Of a stretch of 64,000 nucleotides of DNA, positions 32,489 to 42,658 are shown piece by piece (position 1 is the stretch's first letter; each line of letters starts with the position of its first letter). The stretch spans positions 27,902 to 91,901 of the forward strand of contig NZ_AJYA01000019.1 of assembly GCF_000265075.1 (NCBI RefSeq), in the 5' to 3' direction. Below the pieces are notes generated by a model that worked only from the letters and a program-made list of their open reading frames with translations, was not told the DNA's origin and searched no databases. The position numbers and the translations under genes were made by a program. This stretch comes from Nitritalea halalkaliphila LW7. GTDB lineage: Bacteria; Bacteroidota; Bacteroidia; Cytophagales; Cyclobacteriaceae.

Positions 32489-32630
32489 AGTGTTTATTTG
32501 GAACTGTAAGTTAATGCGCTAAAATACAGAAACAAGAAAGAGAAAAAAACTTAAATACCATAAAAAAATAAAATTGTACTACGCTGAAATTAAATACAAT
32601 TTTTTATTAGAATGTAGACTAAATACCCCC

Positions 32631-32638
32631 TAATTTTG
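32631..32638 (+). promoter_or_regulatory. -7 promoter box upstream of the TonB receptor
   Basis: TAATTTTG fits TAnnTTTG, 22 bases before the ATG at 32661. A -33 TTG was not seen at normal spacing. Confidence 0.4.
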
Positions 32639-32660
32639 GCTACATCTTTGAAAGAATTCC

Positions 32661-34516
32661 ATGAAAAAACCTTTACTTACGGGGCTTTGCTGCCTCTTAT
32701 TTTCCGGAATCCTCCAGGCCCGCCACGAGCAGGATAGTGTGATCGTCCAGCTCGGCGAGGTCACCATTCAGGAAAACCGACTGGAAATCCCCTACAATAA
32801 AAGTTCTCGGAACGTCTCCGTGATCACCCGAAAGGCCATCGAAACGACTCCAGCCCGCAGCTTGCAGGAGGTCCTCTCCTTCACTCCTGGGGTAGATGTA
32901 CGACAGCGGGGCGTCAGTGGGGTTCAGGCTAATATCGGCATTCGCGGGGGCTCCTTCGAACAGACACTCATGCTCTTAAACGGCATCAAGCTCACCGATC
33001 CACAGACAGGCCACCACATGATGAACATCCCCGTTCCCCTGATGGCTATCCAGCAAGTGGACGTCTTAAAAGGCCCCGGAAGCAGTATTTATGGCCAAAA
33101 CGCCTTTGCGGGAGCTGTCAATATAATTACGCGCCTGCCTGAAGAAAAAAGCATTCAGGCGCAGCTCTTTGGGGGTGATTTCGGAATGCGGGGAGCAAAT
33201 GCCGTCCTCTCTTTGCCGGTAGGCAAGTACAAACAAACCATCAGCTTCAGCCATGATGCCAGTAATGGTCACTGGCACAACTCGGACTTCGTGGTAAACA
33301 ATCTCTTCTATGAAGGGGGAATCACCACGGGCGGCAAGCACGAATGGCGCACCATGCTCGGCTATACGGAGCGCGATTTCGGGGCCAATGGCTTCTACAC
33401 AGATGCTTTCCCTGATCAGTGGGAGGCCGTTTCCACCTACTTGGCATCCCTAAGCCATACCTATCGCGACGGCGGCCTCTACCTGCAAACCCGCGCCTAC
33501 TGGAGAAGAAATGACGATGAATTCCGCCTGCGACGCGAAGAACCGGAGTTTTTCACGAACTTCCACGTCAGCGATGTCTATGCCTTAGAGGTAAATGGCC
33601 GCTACACCAGCAGTCTCGGCAGCACGGGCTTCGGAGTAGAGGGGCGTAGCGAGCAGCTGAACAGCACCAACCTGGGAGAGCGCGAACGTTATTTTTTAGG
33701 GGTCTTCGGTGAGCACCGAGTCGAATTTCTTGACCGCTGGGATGCGCGTGCAGGTGTCTATGCGAATTTCTACGATGAGTTCGGGTGGAGAGCCTTTCCA
33801 GGTGCAGAAATCGGCTTCCAAGCCAGCGAAAGAGGCCGCTTTTATAGCAGCTACGGGGTAAGTTTCCGCATCCCCTCCTTCACGGAGCTCTACTACGTGG
33901 ATCCCAGTAATAGCTCTAACCCAGACCTTTTGCCTGAGGAGGCCTATAACTTCGAAGTGGGCTACAAATATGTGGGAGAACGCCTGCGCGCGGAAGCCGT
34001 TTACTTCTTTCGCGATACCCGTAACTTGATCGACTACACGCGTGCCCCTGTGGCCCCTGGACAGGCACCGCAGCCTGGAGACCCGATAACGTCAGTGAAG
34101 TGCGCTTTAACGGCATCGAACTGGGACTGGCCTATGGTATCCGTGAAGCCATCGGAAACTTCCGCATCGACGAAATCTCATTTAGCTATAACTACATCGA
34201 CGCAGACCTCAACCAGCGCCCTGAGCTGGAGTCACGCAATACGCTAACCTCCCTGCGCCATCAGGTCATCGGCGGGGTACAAACTTCCTATAAAAACTTC
34301 GTGGAGTTAAACGTGAAGGCACGCTACATCGAACGTTTCGCACTGGATCCCTACTTCCTCCTCGATGCACGTATGGACATCGGGCGCTTGCGCAAATGGG
34401 GCGGCTTCGCCGAAATCTCGAACATCACCAATACCGACTACATCGAAGCGGGCTTCGTCCAGATGCCCGGACGCTGGTTCCGAATGGGGCTTACCTTAAA
34501 TTTATTTGACCTGTAA
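32661..34516 (+). CDS. TonB-dependent outer membrane receptor, BtuB-like (frame broken near 34086)
   Basis: Outer membrane beta-barrel transporter, 618 residues after repair. The signal peptide ends near LQAR. A plug domain follows (VSVITRKAIETTPARSLQEVL, GGSFEQTLMLLNGIKL, VEVLKGPGSSIYG-like VDVLKGPGSSIYGQNAFAG) and then the barrel with alternating aromatic strands ending in MGLTLNLFDL. It lacks the N-terminal carboxypeptidase-regulatory domain of SusC. Restoring one base near 34086 joins QPGDPN-NVSEVRFNGIELG. The substrate (cobamide, siderophore or other) cannot be told from sequence. Confidence 0.9.
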
Positions 34517-34621
34517 GCCGGTGAACAGGAGCAGCTGGACATCCCACAGGCTCCTGCTCACTTTTTTATTTCTCATTATCAAGGCCTTATTTTCAATAGC
34601 GCAAAATATTTCACAGGGTAG

Positions 34622-34652
34622 TTTGCATTTTAACGCTTTAAACCTACCTTTG
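34622..34652 (+). promoter_or_regulatory. Promoter of tRNA-Val
   Basis: TTG at 34622-34624 and TACCTTTG at 34645-34652, 20 bases apart. This is the same box sequence as at the tRNA-Cys and tRNA-Pro genes. Confidence 0.7.
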
Positions 34653-34696
34653 CATACCAATTAACGCAAGGCACATGGCCAAGCAACACACAGAAT

Positions 34697-34771
34697 GGGA
34701 TTTTAGCTCAGTTGGTTCAGAGCATCTGCCTTACAAGCAGAGGGTCGGGGGTTCGAATCCCTCAAATCCCA
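34697..34771 (+). tRNA. tRNA-Val (TAC)
   Basis: A 75-base cloverleaf. The acceptor stem GGGATTT pairs with AAATCCC; the anticodon stem TCTGC/GCAGA encloses the loop CTTACAA, giving TAC. Followed immediately by a terminator. Confidence 0.96.
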
Positions 34772-34775
34772 CAAG

Positions 34776-34806
34776 AGATGTAGCTTTAGCTGCATCTTTT
34801 TTTTTG
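34776..34806 (+). terminator. Terminator of tRNA-Val
   Basis: Stem AGATGTAGC/GCTGCATCT with a TTTA loop (34776-34797) followed by a T-run of nine. Confidence 0.85.
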
Positions 34807-34838
34807 TGCCTATTTTTTTGCTTCGAGGGGCAAAGGTG

Positions 34839-34875
34839 AAAAAAGGCCCTCGAAAAAATCCGAGAGCCCTTTTTA
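34839..34875 (-). terminator. Hairpin after the aldehyde dehydrogenase gene
   Basis: Imperfect stem GGCCCTCG/CGAGAGCCC within AAAAAA...TTTTT flanks (34839-34875), about 95 bases after the aldehyde dehydrogenase stop. Likely bidirectional. Confidence 0.55.
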
Positions 34876-34970
34876 TGTACTATCGCTTATCAAGTGATAA
34901 GCGAGCTACTTAGACCATGACGCCTTACCTCCACTGCATCCCCGCCACAGCTATGGGTTTGAAAGCAGAT

Positions 34971-36515
34971 TTAAATATCAAACTTGATTCCCTGTGCTAA
35001 AGGCAGCGCAGTGCTATAGTTGATCGTATTCGTCTGCCGGCGCATATATACCTTCCAAGCATCCGAGCCGGACTCACGGCCTCCACCTGTTTCTTTTTCA
35101 CCCCCGAAAGCACCGCCGATTTCCGCCCCTGAGGTGCCGATGTTCACATTTGCGATGCCGCAGTCAGATCCAGCCGCAGATAAAAACTGTTCCGCCTCGC
35201 GCATATTCAGCGTCATAATCGCTGAGCTGAGACCTTGCGGAACGGCGTTTTGCATCTCGATGGCCTCCTCCAGGGTTTCGTAGCGCAGCAAATATAAAAT
35301 AGGCGCAAAGGTCTCTTCCTGTACCTTCTGGTAGTGATTTTCAGCCTCCACGATGGTGGGCTGCACATAGCAGCCACTCTCAAAACCGGGACCTTCCAAG
35401 ACACGCGCCGGAATAAGCACGCGCCCTCCTTCCTGCTGCACCGCGTCGATCGTCTTCAGGTAAGCAGACACTGCCTCTTTATCGATGAGGGGACCCACAT
35501 GATGCTTTTCATCTAAAGGGTTCCCGATGTTTAATTTGCCGTAGGCAGCCACCAAGCGCTCCTTTACTTGTTCATAGACGCTGCTGTGCACGATGAGACG
35601 GCGTGTGGTCGTGCAGCGCTGCCCAGCTGTACCCACCGCCCCGAAAAGGGCGCCGCGAATGGCGATTTCCATATCCGCTTCTGGGCTGATGATGATCGCA
35701 TTATTACCGCCCAGCTCCAGCAGACTGCGCCCCAAGCGCTCCGCCACGGTAGCTGCCACGATTTTACCCATGCGCGTGGAACCGGTAGCAGAAACCAGCG
35801 GAATACGCTTATCTTGACTGAGCCACTCCCCGACACGGTAATCCCCTTGGATCAAGCAGCTAATGCCCTCCGGATAACCGTTTCGCGCGAAAATCGGAGC
35901 GACGATATGCTGACAGGCTAAGGCCGAAAGCGGTGCCTTTTCAGAAGGCTTCCACACACAGACATCTCCGCAGACCCAAGCCAGCATCGTGTTCCAGGAC
36001 CACACGGCCACGGGGAAATTAAAGGCGGAAATAATGCCCACCACGCCGAGAGGATGATACTGTTCATACATGCGATGCGCTGGACGCTCCGAATGCATGG
36101 TCAAACCATACAGCTGCCGCGAAAGCCCTACCGCAAAATCACAGATATCAATCATCTCCTGCACCTCTCCTAAGCCCTCCTGATAGGACTTGCCCATCTC
36201 GTAGGAGACCAGCGTACCCAAATCCTCTTTATGTGCACGGAGCGCATCACCGATCTGACGCACCACTTCTCCGCGCTGCGGGGCCGGTACCGTGCGCCAC
36301 TCCTTGAAGGCCGCAGTAGCCCGCTCCATGACACGCGCATATGCCGCCGCGTCCGTGGCCTGCACCGCTGCGATGGCCTCCCCATCCACGGGAGAGATGG
36401 AAGAAAAATAGTCTCCCGTACTTGTGACCCATTCACTGCCCGTGGACGTTCCCGAGTTTTCAGCTTGAATGCCCAGGCGCTCTAATACCGCCTGCATCTT
36501 ATTTTTTGAATCCAT
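34971..36515 (-). CDS. amaB: Aldehyde dehydrogenase, ALDH7 (aminoadipate-semialdehyde) type
   Basis: NAD-dependent aldehyde dehydrogenase of about 514 residues from the ATG at 36513-36515. Motifs are intact: LLELGGNNAIIISPEA with the catalytic Glu, and GTAGQRCTTTRRL with the catalytic Cys. The layout, with HPLGVVGIISAFNFPVAVWSWN and a C-terminal GGGRESGSDAWK, matches the ALDH7/AmaB branch that oxidises alpha-aminoadipate semialdehyde in lysine breakdown. An upstream start at 36548 has no support. The symbol is by family, not by proof of substrate. Confidence 0.88.
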   Translation of the reverse strand: MDSKNKMQAVLERLGIQAENSGTSTGSEWVTSTGDYFSSISPVDGEAIAAVQATDAAAYARVMERATAAFKEWRTVPAPQRGEVVRQIGDALRAHKEDLGTLVSYEMGKSYQEGLGEVQEMIDICDFAVGLSRQLYGLTMHSERPAHRMYEQYHPLGVVGIISAFNFPVAVWSWNTMLAWVCGDVCVWKPSEKAPLSALACQHIVAPIFARNGYPEGISCLIQGDYRVGEWLSQDKRIPLVSATGSTRMGKIVAATVAERLGRSLLELGGNNAIIISPEADMEIAIRGALFGAVGTAGQRCTTTRRLIVHSSVYEQVKERLVAAYGKLNIGNPLDEKHHVGPLIDKEAVSAYLKTIDAVQQEGGRVLIPARVLEGPGFESGCYVQPTIVEAENHYQKVQEETFAPILYLLRYETLEEAIEMQNAVPQGLSSAIMTLNMREAEQFLSAAGSDCGIANVNIGTSGAEIGGAFGGEKETGGGRESGSDAWKVYMRRQTNTINYSTALPLAQGIKFDI

Positions 36516-36809
36516 AAAGTCTATTGCTAATTGGGTTATACATGTCACATACAGCTAAACTGGCCCACCGGCAGTAGCCCGTTAGTAAAACTAAGCCCCT
36601 CCCAGCAGCTTTCAAAGCACATAGCCAGAAATTTGCCTGGCAGATCGGGATTTCTAACTACCTTTTGGGCCGCGGGCCCAAAAGCCAAGCGACAAAAACA
36701 GCCCCAGCATCGCATGTATGAACCCTCATCCAAGCACCCGACTGGCCTCCTCTTCGCACAATAACCCCACCTATAAAACCCAGCCCGAATGCTAAAAACG
36801 AGCAGTTAA
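36516..36809. other. Intergenic region with a perfect GC-rich palindrome
   Basis: Space of 294 bases upstream of the aldehyde dehydrogenase and downstream of the DUF4421 gene. No gene is supported. It holds the palindrome at 36662-36684. Confidence 0.5.
36662..36684. repeat. Palindrome CTTTTGGGCC-GCG-GGCCCAAAAG
   Basis: Perfect ten-base arms around GCG. It belongs to a small set of TTTGGCC...GGCCAAA palindromes in this window (see findings). It could act as a terminator, but its recurrence suggests a repeated sequence element. Confidence 0.7.
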
Positions 36810-37876
36810 CTACAGGTAACGCCGCAGGTTAAATAGCTCCGCGATGGGATACACCCGCTCACTGACACCAAAACGATAGATAAAATTAATCCGATAATTC
36901 CCCGTCATTAGCGTCATGGGCAGCAAGTCGCCCGCTAGTAATTCCACTCTGTTATGCACATAATTCGCATTTACAGACCAGCGACCGGCATCATACCCGA
37001 CGAATCCACGCAGAAAAAGCTGCATGCCAACGCCAAAAACATGCTCTCGCGGAGCGTTCGGCTCATGAAAAAACTGCTGCGAATAGCTTAGGGGCAAGGC
37101 AGCAGACAGCATGCCCGTAAGGAAAAAACCACGCCAAACGAAGGTGTGGGCATAGGCAGCATTAGGGCCTAAAGAAAAAAAGTTTAGCGCGAGTAAATCC
37201 ATGCCTTCCGCTTCCTGAGCGCTAAAGCCCAGCGGAAGTCGGCTGATCCGCCCACCGAAGCCCTCCACCCCGATCAGGGACTACCTCCCGAACGCACCTG
37301 GCGCTCCGTCTGCAAGAAGGCCGCACGCAGAGAAATCCGCTCAGGCCGTAGCAGGCGCTGCGCATTCAAGCCAAACTTACGGATACGGCTATCAGGAAAC
37401 TGCAGGAGATTTCCCTCGGGAAGGCGCACAGCTGGATCGTGAAAACCGGTATAAAACTGCCCGAAAAAGTCAAACACCCACTGCTTGGGATAGGCATGCG
37501 CTTGCAAGTCTAAAAAACGGGTTTCTCCGCGCCCATTTTCTGGATTCATAAAACCAATGCCCGTCGCTAAGTTGAGTGTAAACCCCTTATAAGAAGCCCC
37601 CACCCCCAGATTAAGGGTCGAAAAAGGCTCTAATCGTGGCCCCGCAGACTGCAAGGGACCAGCCAGCTGTAAAGCGGTATATTTCCGAGATACATATAGG
37701 CGACCCGTGATGGCATCGGGATAAGTTTCGAAAAAAACATTTCCTGATGAATCCGCCACCGCCTGCGTGCGGAAAGGATAAGCCGTAGAAGTGGACGTAG
37801 GCGCATCCTGCGCCAAAAGCGCGCTGGAGCCTCCCAGGCTGATCAATATCCAAAATAGCACATACGTGGCTCGCAT
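36810..37876 (-). CDS. DUF4421 family outer membrane protein (frame broken near 37278)
   Basis: About 355 residues after adding one C in AGTCCCTGATC near 37278. The preferred start is the ATG at 37874-37876 (MRATYVLFWIL), which gives a signal peptide ending near LLAQ. The body is rich in alternating aromatic strands (LGVGASYKGFTLNLATGIGF, FDFFGQFYTGFHD, YRINFIYRFGV), as in DUF4421 proteins, which are predicted outer membrane barrels in Bacteroidota. Function is unknown. It is a single gene, converging with nothing nearby. Confidence 0.78.
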
Positions 37877-38300
37877 AGTGGGCAGGTCAAAAAGAAACAA
37901 CAGCTAATCGGTTCTGAATGTACGAAACTTAAAGGAGTTTAGGGACAATTTACATGCCGAGAACGTGTAACTAGCACAAAAAAGTTAATAAACTAAATTT
38001 TTTCGCGTAAAGAACTAATCTAAGGTAAAATGAAGATTGGGAAAAATAATTGTCTTGACAACCTTCATTTTTTCAAATAAATCTAAAAACCGAAGCAAAA
38101 AAAGTCGCTTAATCACCCGTGACAAAGATACGTAATTTTACGAATGGAAAACAAGCATGCCGAGAAGGAATTTTAGGAAGTAAAAATTCTTTAAAACAAT
38201 ATATTGCATACAATCTACACCAAACTGCATAATTCCATATACTAATAGCATTTTCGGAACTTTCAAACCGTTTTCCGAGCAAAAAAAAGCCCACTCAGGC
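37877..38300. other. Gene-free AT-rich stretch
   Basis: About 420 bases between the DUF4421 start and the aminotransferase end. The short open frames here have no signal peptide, domain or family resemblance. I see nothing else except the terminator just to the right. Confidence 0.5.
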
Positions 38301-38334
38301 CAAAAAAAAATCGCTGGAAAAATTTCCAGCGATT
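38301..38334 (-). terminator. Terminator of the class I aminotransferase gene
   Basis: Stem AATCGCTGGAAA/TTTCCAGCGATT (38309-38320 with 38323-38334). On the minus strand a run of nine T follows, about 35 bases after the stop. Confidence 0.82.
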
Positions 38335-38367
38335 CTCCACGGTCCAAAGCCGAAAATTACTTCTTTA

Positions 38368-39569
38368 TCAAGCCAGTTTGGCTAAAACTGCTTTCATGCG
38401 CTTTAGGGCTTCTATCAGCTCCTCCTCAGAGGCAGCATAGGAAAGGCGAACACAGTTAGGCGCACCAAAAGCGGCACCCGTCACAAGCGACACATTCGCC
38501 TCTTCTAAAATATACAAGCACAGGGCATCCGCATCCGCGATGACGCGACCCTCTACCTGCTTTCCGAAAAAGGCCGACACATCAGGGAAAAAGTAAAAAG
38601 CCCCCTCAGGTACATGCGTTTTAATCCCTGGGATGTCGCGAAGCAAGCCTAAAACAAGATCTCTACGCTTCAGGTAGGCTGCTTCCATTTCCTGAGAAGG
38701 CCCCTGATCCCCTGCGATAGCCGCTAAAGCCGCTCGCTGTGCGATACCCGTCCCCCCAGAGGTAAACTGCCCCTGCATTTTTTCACACGCTTTCGCGATC
38801 GTCAGCGGAGCACAAATGTAGCCTACACGCCAGCCCGTCATCGCATAGCCTTTCGAAAAGCCATTCACGGTGATGGTACGCTCGAACATGCCTGGGAAAG
38901 CCCCTATACTCGCATGAGCGCCCGTGAAGTTAATCAACTCATAAATCTCATCTGCGATCACAAACACATCCTCACGCTTTAGCACGACATCTGCGATGGC
39001 CTGGAGCTCCTCCGCAGAGAACACAGAGCCTGTCGGATTACAAGGAGAGGAATAAATAACTGCCTTAGTCCTGTCCGTCATCGCCTCCTCCAGCTGCTCC
39101 GCCGTCGCCTTAAAATTGTTTTCTAAAGTCCCCTCGATAAGGACAGGCACCCCGCCGGCTAGCTTGATAATTTCTGCATAACTCACCCAGTAAGGCGAGA
39201 AAATGACGACCTCATCCCCCACGTTTAGCATGCACATAAAGACATTCGCGATGCTGTGCTTAGCGCCCGTAGACACCACGATATTTTCGGCTTCGCCTGC
39301 TCGATGCCGTTCTGGCTACGGAGCTTTTCGGCTATCGCTTCGCGCAAGTCCTGGTACCCCGCCACTGGAGGGTATGCAAAATAGTTTCCTGTATCGATGG
39401 CCTCTTTCGCTGCATCCTGCACATGCTGAGGCGTTTTAAAGTCTGGCTCCCCTAAACTTAAACTGATGATCGCCTTGCCCTGCCCCTTTAACTCGCGTGC
39501 TTTTTTCGCCATCGCTAAAGTGGCCGACTCCTCCATTTGATTGATACGATCCGATAGTATAGAACTCAT
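38368..39569 (-). CDS. aspC: Pyridoxal-phosphate aminotransferase, class I, aspartate-type (frame broken near 39299)
   Basis: About 400 residues after repair; fold type I aminotransferase of the aspartate/aromatic branch. The start ATG at 39567-39569 (MSSILSDRINQMEESATLAM) is standard for this family in Bacteroidota. The PLP lysine is in NGFSKGYAMTGWRVGY, and the Asn/Asp contacts are in SSPCNPTGSVF and VIADEIYE. Restoring one G near 39299 joins NGIEA-GEAENIVVSTGAK. It transfers amino groups between amino acids and 2-oxo acids; substrate choice is not certain. Confidence 0.92.
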
Positions 39570-39597
39570 GTAGTGGTTATTTTTAAATTTTTCTTGC

Positions 39598-39605
39598 CAA
39601 AAATA
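39598..39605 (-). promoter_or_regulatory. -7 promoter box upstream of the aminotransferase
   Basis: On the minus strand TATTTTTG fits TAnnTTTG, about 28 bases before the ATG. A TTG lies 24 bases upstream, slightly beyond usual spacing. Confidence 0.45.
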
Positions 39606-39701
39606 CGTAGAGAATGCGTTAATTCTAAACAATTCTTAAAAATTAGGGGAGAATGCGTAATTTAGCATAAAATATACCCGCAGCACATTCGTTTATACCG
39701 T

Positions 39702-40582
39702 ATGAAAGCCCTTTATCCATCACTTGTAGCCCTTTTTCTACTTGCCTGGCAGCATGTGGCGCTGGCGCAAAAGGAGGGCAGTACTTCTAAGAAATCAGAA
39801 AAATCCGAAGAGCCACTCATCGACCCAGACTCCTCTGCGTCGTGGTGGACAAACTGGTGCCGACCACACTTCCGCTCCTGCTCTTCGACGATCAGGCTAC
39901 AAAAGAGAAAAAGAAGGCACAGAAAAAGAAAAAACGAAAAAACGTTTACTTCGGAGAAAAAACATCGAAAGGCATGACGCGCCAAAAATACCGCGGCGCT
40001 AATCGCTACGAATTCTTTCATTATACGACCAATAAGAAGCCGCAAGACACCTACATCCGCGATATCTACTGGTTCGATAAACGAGATAAAGTGGTGCGGG
40101 TAGGTAATTTTGACCCGCAGCGAGGCTACCTCCTGCATGGCCCTTACGAAAAACGCGCCGATGAGCTACTCTTAGAAGAAGGCCATTTCTACTTCGGAGC
40201 CAAACATAAGATTTGGATGAAGTACGATGAAAACAGCATACTCATCGGCAAGTGGCACTACAGCGAGGGCTGGCCACGGGATTCTCGCGTAAGCTATTAC
40301 GACCGTGAAAGCCGCAAGATAGAGAAGCTCACGCCCATCGAATACGACCTGAAGGAAGGAAACTTCTTCCACTTTTATGAAAATGGAAAAGTCGCCGTCA
40401 TCGGAGAATATCGCTACGGTGAGCCCGTGGGCCTGTGGACTGAATTCTGGAATACCGATAACGAGAAAGTCATCAAAAAGAGAGAGATACAGTACCAGGA
40501 AAACCCTTTTGATAAAACCTTCCGCCCCTTCATCCGTGCCGAGTGGGATACCGATGGCAACCTTATCTACAGAAGAAACTGA
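39702..40582 (+). CDS. Secreted MORN-like repeat protein (frame broken near 39838)
   Basis: About 293 residues after restoring one base near 39838, which joins DPDSSA-VVVDKLVPTTLP. A signal peptide (LVALFLLAWQHVALAQ) is followed by a lysine-rich stretch (residues about 65-90), then several repeats of the toxin-antitoxin YwqK/MORN kind, with alternating G-x-W/F and Y-x-G motifs (YENGKVAVIGEYRYGEPVG, DENSILIGKWHYSEG). The repeats form beta hairpins on the cell surface or in the periplasm. No further assignment is possible. Confidence 0.72.
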
Positions 40583-40633
40583 AAGTAAATAATTGATTAC
40601 TATTTAAACCCTATCTGTTTTGTAGGTTATTCA

Positions 40634-40662
40634 TTGTTTGTAAAATATATCCCCTATATTTG
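40634..40662 (+). promoter_or_regulatory. Promoter of the marR gene
   Basis: TTG at 40634-40636 and TATATTTG at 40655-40662, 18 bases apart. The element overlaps TTTGTAAA at 40637, a motif that recurs before the next gene and may be the regulator's site. Confidence 0.65.
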
Positions 40663-40676
40663 CGCCATAAGAAGTC

Positions 40677-41120
40677 ATGGCCAAAGAGCAATTCAGTCAA
40701 TATTCCTTTCTTCTGGACCGTACCGCCAGGAGAGTCAAGCAGTATGCCCAGCAGAAATTTAAACTGGAGGCATTTGACATTACTGTAGATCAGTGGCTTG
40801 TCTTACGCCAACTCGCTGACGGTGAGCAACTCAGCCAGACCGAGTTAGCACAGCGGGTGAGTAAAGATCACCCCACCTTAACGCGGATCTTGGACATACT
40901 GGAAAAAAAGCAGCTCCTTTTGCGCCAGCAGCACCCCAGTGACCGCAGAAGCTTCCAGCTCATGCTGACGACAGAGGGGGAAGAAAAAGTGCGCCACCTG
41001 CGCCCGAAAATCGCAGAAATTCGCCAACAGGCTTGGAAAAACTTGACCGAACAAGACTTCGATGAATTCAAAAGAATCCTGACGACGATTTATGACAATT
41101 TAAATCAGGAAAACGTGTAA
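40677..41120 (+). CDS. MarR family transcriptional regulator
   Basis: Winged-helix regulator of 147 residues. The recognition region QLSQTELAQRVSKDHPTLTRILDILEKK and the wing with LLLRQQHPSDRRSFQLMLT are typical of MarR. Proteins of this family sense small molecules or oxidants and usually repress their own neighbourhood. It precedes a ferredoxin-NADP reductase and a ferredoxin in the same direction, so it may control those genes. The control is inference. Frame intact. Confidence 0.92.
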   Translation: MAKEQFSQYSFLLDRTARRVKQYAQQKFKLEAFDITVDQWLVLRQLADGEQLSQTELAQRVSKDHPTLTRILDILEKKQLLLRQQHPSDRRSFQLMLTTEGEEKVRHLRPKIAEIRQQAWKNLTEQDFDEFKRILTTIYDNLNQENV

Positions 41121-41121
41121 A

Positions 41122-41153
41122 ACTATTTGTTGCACGAACTATTTGTAAACAAA
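41122..41153 (+). promoter_or_regulatory. Candidate operator: repeated ACTATTTGT and inverted TTTGT-AA-ACAAA
   Basis: ACTATTTGT occurs twice (41122-41130 and 41138-41146), 16 bases apart, and the second copy overlaps an inverted repeat TTTGT/ACAAA (41142-41153). TTTGTAAA is shared with the marR promoter at 40637-40644. Confidence 0.45.
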
Positions 41154-41198
41154 CATTTCGATCTCCTTTTTGGTTATCGATACATAATAAAAAGCGAT

Positions 41199-42202
41199 AT
41201 GATTACCACTGATATTTGTATCATCGGAGCCGGTCCAGTAGACTATTCGCCGTATTCGAAGCAGGTCTCCTTAAAATGCGCTGTCACCTGATCGATGCCC
41301 TTCCGCAGGTAGGCGGACAGCTTTCAGAAATTTATCCTCAAAAGCCGATTTACGATATCCCGGGATACCCTGAGGTGAAAGCTCAAGAGCTGGTGGATAA
41401 TCTGATGGAGCAAATTAAGCCATTTAGCCCCACCTTTACCTTAGGGGAGCGTGTGGACCACTTGGCTAAGCAGCAAGACGGCTCTTTCATCGTCACGACG
41501 AGTGATAAGACGCAGGTGCACTGTCAGGTAATCGTCATCGCAGGTGGCTTAGGCTGCTTCGAGCCGAGAAAGCCAGCGCTTGATCGCCTGGAGGAATTCG
41601 AGGGCAAGGGTGTCGCCTACATGGTAAAAGACCCTGAAAAATTCAGAGACAAAAAGGTAATCATCGCTGGAGGTGGCGATTCTGCTCTCGACTGGACCAT
41701 TTTCCTCGCCGATGTAGCAGAACGTGTAACACTCATCCATCGAAATGAAACCTTCCGCGGAGCACCAGACTCGGCTTCAAAGGTATTTGATCTCGCCAAC
41801 CAAGGGAAAATCGACTTGATCCTCTCGGCTAACTTGCAGGCTTTAGAGGGTGAAGGCCATTTGGAGCGCGTCTCTGTGGTAGATAAAAAGAAAAATGCCT
41901 TTACCTTGGAAGCGGATTACTTAATCCCTCTCTTTGGGCTAAGCCCAAAATTAGGCCCTATCGCCGACTGGGGATTAAGCATCGATAAAAATGCCATCGA
42001 GGTAGATACGAAGGATTACTCCACGGGTGTGGAAAGAATCTATGCGATCGGTGATATCAATACCTACGAAGGTAAGTTGAAGCTTATATTGTGTGGGTTC
42101 CACGAAGCGGCCATCATGATGCATAGCGCCTTCAAATATGTCTATCCAGACCAGAAATTGAGCTTTAAATACACCACCGTCAACGGGGTTAACGCCTTTT
42201 AA
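41199..42202 (+). CDS. Ferredoxin-NADP reductase, thioredoxin-reductase-like type (frame broken near 41241)
   Basis: Flavoprotein of 334 residues after repair. The start at 41199 (MITTDICIIGAGPVG) shows the FAD site. Adding one G near 41241 joins AGPVG-LFAVFEAGL. An NADP-binding site follows (KKVIIAGGGDSALDW), and the C-terminal YAIGDINTYEGKLKL is typical. There is no CxxC pair, so it belongs to the YumC-type ferredoxin-NADP reductases, not thioredoxin reductase. The ferredoxin gene 11 bases downstream is its likely partner. Confidence 0.92.
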
Positions 42203-42213
42203 TCCAGCGCGCT

Positions 42214-42537
42214 ATGGTAACGTTTACAATAGAAGATCACGAGGGCAATAGACAAGAGGTGGAGGCACCTGATGACATGGGGCTAAGCCTGATGGAAATT
42301 TTAAAGGCCTCAGAATATCCTGTATTGGCCACCTGTGGCGGCATGGCTCTCTGTGCCACCTGCCATGTGGAAATCCTCGAGGGAGGGGCTGATGATTTAG
42401 GTGAAGCTACGGACGTAGAGCTCGACCAGCTTGAAAACCTACCCGAGTATTTCCCTACTAGCCGGTTAGCCTGTCAGGTACGCATCAGTCCAGACCTGGA
42501 GGGTGCTGTCATCAAACTTCGTGGAGAGGACAATTAA
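42214..42537 (+). CDS. 2Fe-2S ferredoxin, adrenodoxin type
   Basis: Electron carrier of 107 residues. The cluster ligands are in TCGGMALCATCHVEI and a later Cys in RLACQVRI (C-x5-C-x2-C-xn-C). It is probably reduced by the ferredoxin-NADP reductase just upstream and may feed Fe-S assembly or another oxygenase; the acceptor is unknown. It is the last gene of the marR-FNR-fdx unit, followed by a terminator. Confidence 0.95.
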   Translation: MVTFTIEDHEGNRQEVEAPDDMGLSLMEILKASEYPVLATCGGMALCATCHVEILEGGADDLGEATDVELDQLENLPEYFPTSRLACQVRISPDLEGAVIKLRGEDN

Positions 42538-42601
42538 GGGTGTACCTTATTGTCATGCGACAAAACCAGCTTATTTTTGGCTGTCTTTAAAAAATACAGT
42601 G

Positions 42602-42630
42602 GCGAGGCGATGATGCCTCGCTATTTTTTA
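42602..42630 (+). terminator. Terminator of the ferredoxin operon
   Basis: Stem GCGAGGC/GCCTCGC (42602-42608 with 42615-42621) followed by TATTTTTTA. Confidence 0.75.
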
Positions 42631-42658
42631 TCCTGTTTACAGATAGTGATCGCGTGTG

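Noticed and set aside
37877..38367. Small open frames on the minus strand between the DUF4421 and aminotransferase genes
   Set aside because: AT-rich, no conserved motif, and one overlaps the aminotransferase terminator.
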